A stretch of DNA of 64,000 nucleotides from Clavelina lepadiformis. Taxonomy: Eukaryota; Chordata; Ascidiacea; Aplousobranchia; Clavelinidae. A model generated the notes under the pieces. That model ran no database searches, was not told the DNA's origin, and saw only the letters and a program-made list of their open reading frames with translations. Below, in pieces: positions 61,101 through 64,000 of the stretch. Within the stretch, counting starts at the first letter, position 1; each line of letters starts with the position of its first letter. Both the position numbers and the translations under genes were made by a program. The stretch spans positions 2,296,501 to 2,360,500 of the forward strand of contig NC_135247.1 of assembly GCF_947623445.1 (NCBI RefSeq). Direction: 5' to 3'.

Positions 61101-64000
61101 TGAAGACGCTTGCATTAGAACATACCAACTGAAAGTCCAACGTGCGCGAAAGATTGGCCATCTCTATCGAAAAGAGCTTGAATGTTTATCAAATAGATCA
61201 AATTTACACTATCCGCTAGATGGCGATTAGAGCACAGACATCCTTAATTGGTCAAAAGACATCAATTAAGGTTAAAATTCTGAACCAGCCACAAGTAATT
61301 TAGTCCCATTGAAAATCTATGCGTTGTGTACGACATGGCGAAACGCAGGAAGCCTGGAACAAGATTATAATTCAACAATACGCTAGCAGGATCTGGCAAA
61401 AAGGCGATTTTATGTGTTGCCAGATTATCTTAGGAGCGCTCGCAGGAAAGTCGTAGGAAGACGACGTCTAGCAGTAATATAGACAAGACACACCTACTGA
61501 TAACATAAAAACTGCAATCGTATTTATTTCCGTTTTGTAAATCAACATGGAGCGCGACCTATGCCCTAGGGGAGAAGCTTGCCAAAGATATGCAAGGGAT
61601 GGCTTGGTCGTTAACGTTCTGACAACGATTTAAAGGTTTTTAACGAATTTTCCAAGCAAATGCAATCAACTCAAGAACAACCAGTAACACGTGAGACAAG
61701 CTGTGTCCATACCTTTCAATTCCTTGGTCGGCGTTTTCGAAAGCTTTGCATAGGTAAGTTCTTTACAAAAGAAGACACTAGCAGCGCGATGAAAGCACGT
61801 TCGCGAAAAAAGTTTGCCATCCATTTTCAGTCGAGGTTGTTTGCTCAGTACGAAGCCTGCATCGAAAATCACTTGAAAAGGATCTTCAAACTGTGACAAG
61901 TCTGCTAAACAACACAACAGAAGCTGTTTTAGCCGGCCTGCAAGATGATCACAGCGAATGAATGTCGACGGTTTTCTTTCGTTCGCCGTGGTAAACCGCG
62001 ACCACTGTTATGGAACAACAACAAAATACGTCTTGTACTAAATGACAAATCATAATTGCTTTGCAAACAGACCGTTGCCAAATACTTCAATCAATGAATT
62101 TTGGGTGTAATATGTTGAGGTAAAACCACCAAAAAATGCAAAAGTGTAAACGATACATTTTCGAAAACGCTGCCGACAGGCAGCCATTTTGAAAACACAA
62201 TACCTGGTCGATTGCAGCTTGCAGCTTTATGTCGAAACAATGGTTTTGGTAGCGCCATCAGCAGTGCCAATGGCTTGCGATGCATAGGGCTTTCGTTTAC
62301 AGTCAGGCTTCCCAGCAACAAAATGGATGCAGTCGCTCGTCGAAGACGGAAATTCTGAAATAAAGGGCCATTGAAATAGCATGATTTAGGCGGAACAGTA
62401 GTAGAAACTTACAAAAATAACCATAGCAACTATTTTAGTACCTAATGCTCAGAGTCTGTAAAGGCAATTTTTAAAACATCATGGCCAAAACAGTATTGAT
62501 GATGGTTGCATCACTAACTTGAAATGTTCACGTCGGCTGGCTCTAAAATGAGGCGATATGGATCGACGCAAAGCCGGAAATGACTTACTTGCAAATCACA
62601 TGCAAGCGGTAAAATTGATTTATGTACTACTAGCATATATGTCAGTCAATGATCGCCCAGCCCCTGGCCGTCAAAGTTGATGCTACCATTCCGTTATCGG
62701 TCATTGTGCTAATCCAGAGAGACAAGACTCGTTAGAAGCCAGCCGAACCATGTCCTTTCACTCCTTTGTTAAATTTTCTATCAGCTTTTTCATCGTTTGT
62801 CTGCGTACATTTTAATAAAATATTAGTGCTTTATGCTTTTATTAACTTAAAACGCATCCATTCTGTCAGAAAAATACGTACACTTCATTATAGCACGAAA
62901 ACTATAACTGTCCTACCAGTTTTGTAAATAAAATGAATAAACAAAGAACTAAACGCCGTTAAATACAAAAAAAGCCAGCCAAAAGTATTTCTGGAAAGTG
63001 TGCAATCAAATTTTAGTTAATAGCGTAGCCCAAAGACAAGCTAGCAAGTTAAGTAAGCCTAAAAACTGAGTTTTACATTCATAATAAATTTTTGGCTTAA
63101 GGGGTCCCTACCCTTTTCAAAGAGATAGGCTTTTCAATGCAAAGTACATTAAATCAAGACGCTACTGTCGCAAATTCACATCATAAACCTACACTGAATT
63201 TTGGCTTGCAATGTCATCTAGGTCAGGCCTGTCTGCAGTCTTAATTTGGACAAAATCCATGTACTCAGTTTTCTATAACAGCTACCTAAACTTTACAGCA
63301 AGTTTTGAACTTAAAAATTTAGCACAAATACTCCTAAAAACCGAAAAATCAAACCCTCAAAAAATGTACAATTTAGCCTAAACCTGGAACCAGCTGTCGC
63401 CAAAACAACAACAAAACTAGTTCACATCGACGTCACATGCGCATTGGACCGGAAATTTTCTTACTTTTTTTAATATGACGCATTGAGTACGAACACGTAA
63501 TAATCACTGTGTTGCCGGCTCAAAATTGTCTTTATATTGGGAAGTGAGCCCTTATAGGGAATTTTTTAATCCGACTGTCTAAGGTTGAAGACGCTTGCAT
63601 TAGAACATACCAACTGAAAGTCCAACGTGCGCGAAAGATTGGCCATCTCTATCGAAAAGAGCTTGAATGTTTATCAAATAGATCAAATTTACACTATCCG
63701 CTAGATGGCGATTAGAGCACAGACATCCTTAATTGGTCAAAAGACATCAATTAAGGTTAAAATTCTGAACCAGCCACAAGTAATTTAGTCCCATTGAAAA
63801 TCTATGCGTTGTGTACGACATGGCGAAACGCAGGAAGCCTGGAACAAGATTATAATTCAACAATACGCTAGCAGGATCTGGCAAAAAGGCGATTTTATGT
63901 GTTGCCAGATTATCTTAGGAGCGCTCGCAGGAAAGTCGTAGGAAGACGACGTCTAGCAGTAATATAGACAAGACACACCTACTGATAACATAAAAACTGC
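58127..64000. mobile_element. Array 2: second TTAA-flanked tandem composite element, cut by the window end
   Basis: It starts right after TTAA 58127-58130. Copy A has the same flank uninterrupted across TTAA at 2308-2311, so this is a separate insertion, 415 bp from the site used by array 1. Two full 2485-bp units (58131-60615, 60616-63100) and part of a third (63101-64000) are visible. Ends: GGGGTCCCTACCC at the left, and GGGCTCACTTCCC inward from each repeat's right edge. Units within this array are near-identical; against array 1 they show scattered changes, strongest in the terminal repeat. The right border and target duplication are outside the window. Confidence 0.82.
58131..58581. repeat. 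451-bp terminal repeat, first of array 2
   Basis: Same length as in array 1, but with a different subfamily end (GGGGTCCCTACCC; ATATTGGGAAGTGAGCCC at the right). It is followed by TTAT, as in array 1. Further copies start at 60616 and 63101. Confidence 0.85.

Noticed and set aside
2727-64000. CRISPR-like or satellite DNA reading of the regular repeats
   Set aside because: The units are 2.5 and 4.6 kb with genes or passenger DNA and transposon-type borders, not short repeats with unique spacers or simple satellite.

Overview
This window is animal nuclear DNA. Genes are split by short introns (about 57 to 560 bp) with GT/AG borders, the base composition is AT-rich, and there are no bacterial-style operons. 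The proteins recognised are a Golgi alpha-1,3-fucosyltransferase (CAZy GT10) and the first coding exon of an SLC6 sodium-coupled transporter. Compact gene spacing and TTAA-flanked elements suit a small-genome marine invertebrate such as a tunicate, but the species is inferred, not shown.

Layout. (1) 1-907: the 5' end of a type-2 fucosyltransferase (FUT) copy (A), minus strand, with stops in exon 1. (2) 2723-18085: a TTAA-flanked tandem array of six 2484-bp units plus a seventh 451-bp terminal repeat, inserted in A's upstream flank. (3) 18086-26456: copy B, a complete seven-exon type-2 FUT with one stop in exon 1, and its flanks; these are paralogous to A's flanks without the array. (4) 26457-49279: five almost identical 4.56-kb units (D1-D5), each holding one open seven-exon type-1 FUT gene and one orphan SLC6 first exon. 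A sixth gene, D6, follows without the SLC6 piece. (5) 53110-53235: a relic holding only a FUT exon-1 start. (6) 54050-56726: type-2 copy C, whose 5' part and flank match A over 2311 bp. (7) 58127-64000: a second array of the same kind of unit (2485 bp), inserted at a different TTAA and running off the window.

All FUT copies lie on the minus strand and share one exon plan. By exon ends on the plus strand, the last exon carries the GDP-fucose motif and exon 1 carries the type II membrane anchor. Coding exons are 197 or 212, 123, 138, 168, 183, 177 and 538-598 nt, and every junction is in the same phase. Six genes (D1-D6) are open throughout. A, B and C have stops only in exon 1.

The most unusual object is the array. 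Each unit is a 451-bp terminal repeat with short inverted ends (TTAAGGGG start, CCC-TTAA finish) joined to about 2.03 kb of unrelated DNA. Paralogous flanks elsewhere in the window serve as empty sites and show that each array sits exactly between duplicated TTAA. The ends fit the Kolobok/T2 type of DNA transposon (TTAA target, RGG start). The likely reading is a composite element, two short elements carrying 2 kb of passenger DNA, that grew into a tandem array and is bounded by intact TTAA only at its outer edges.
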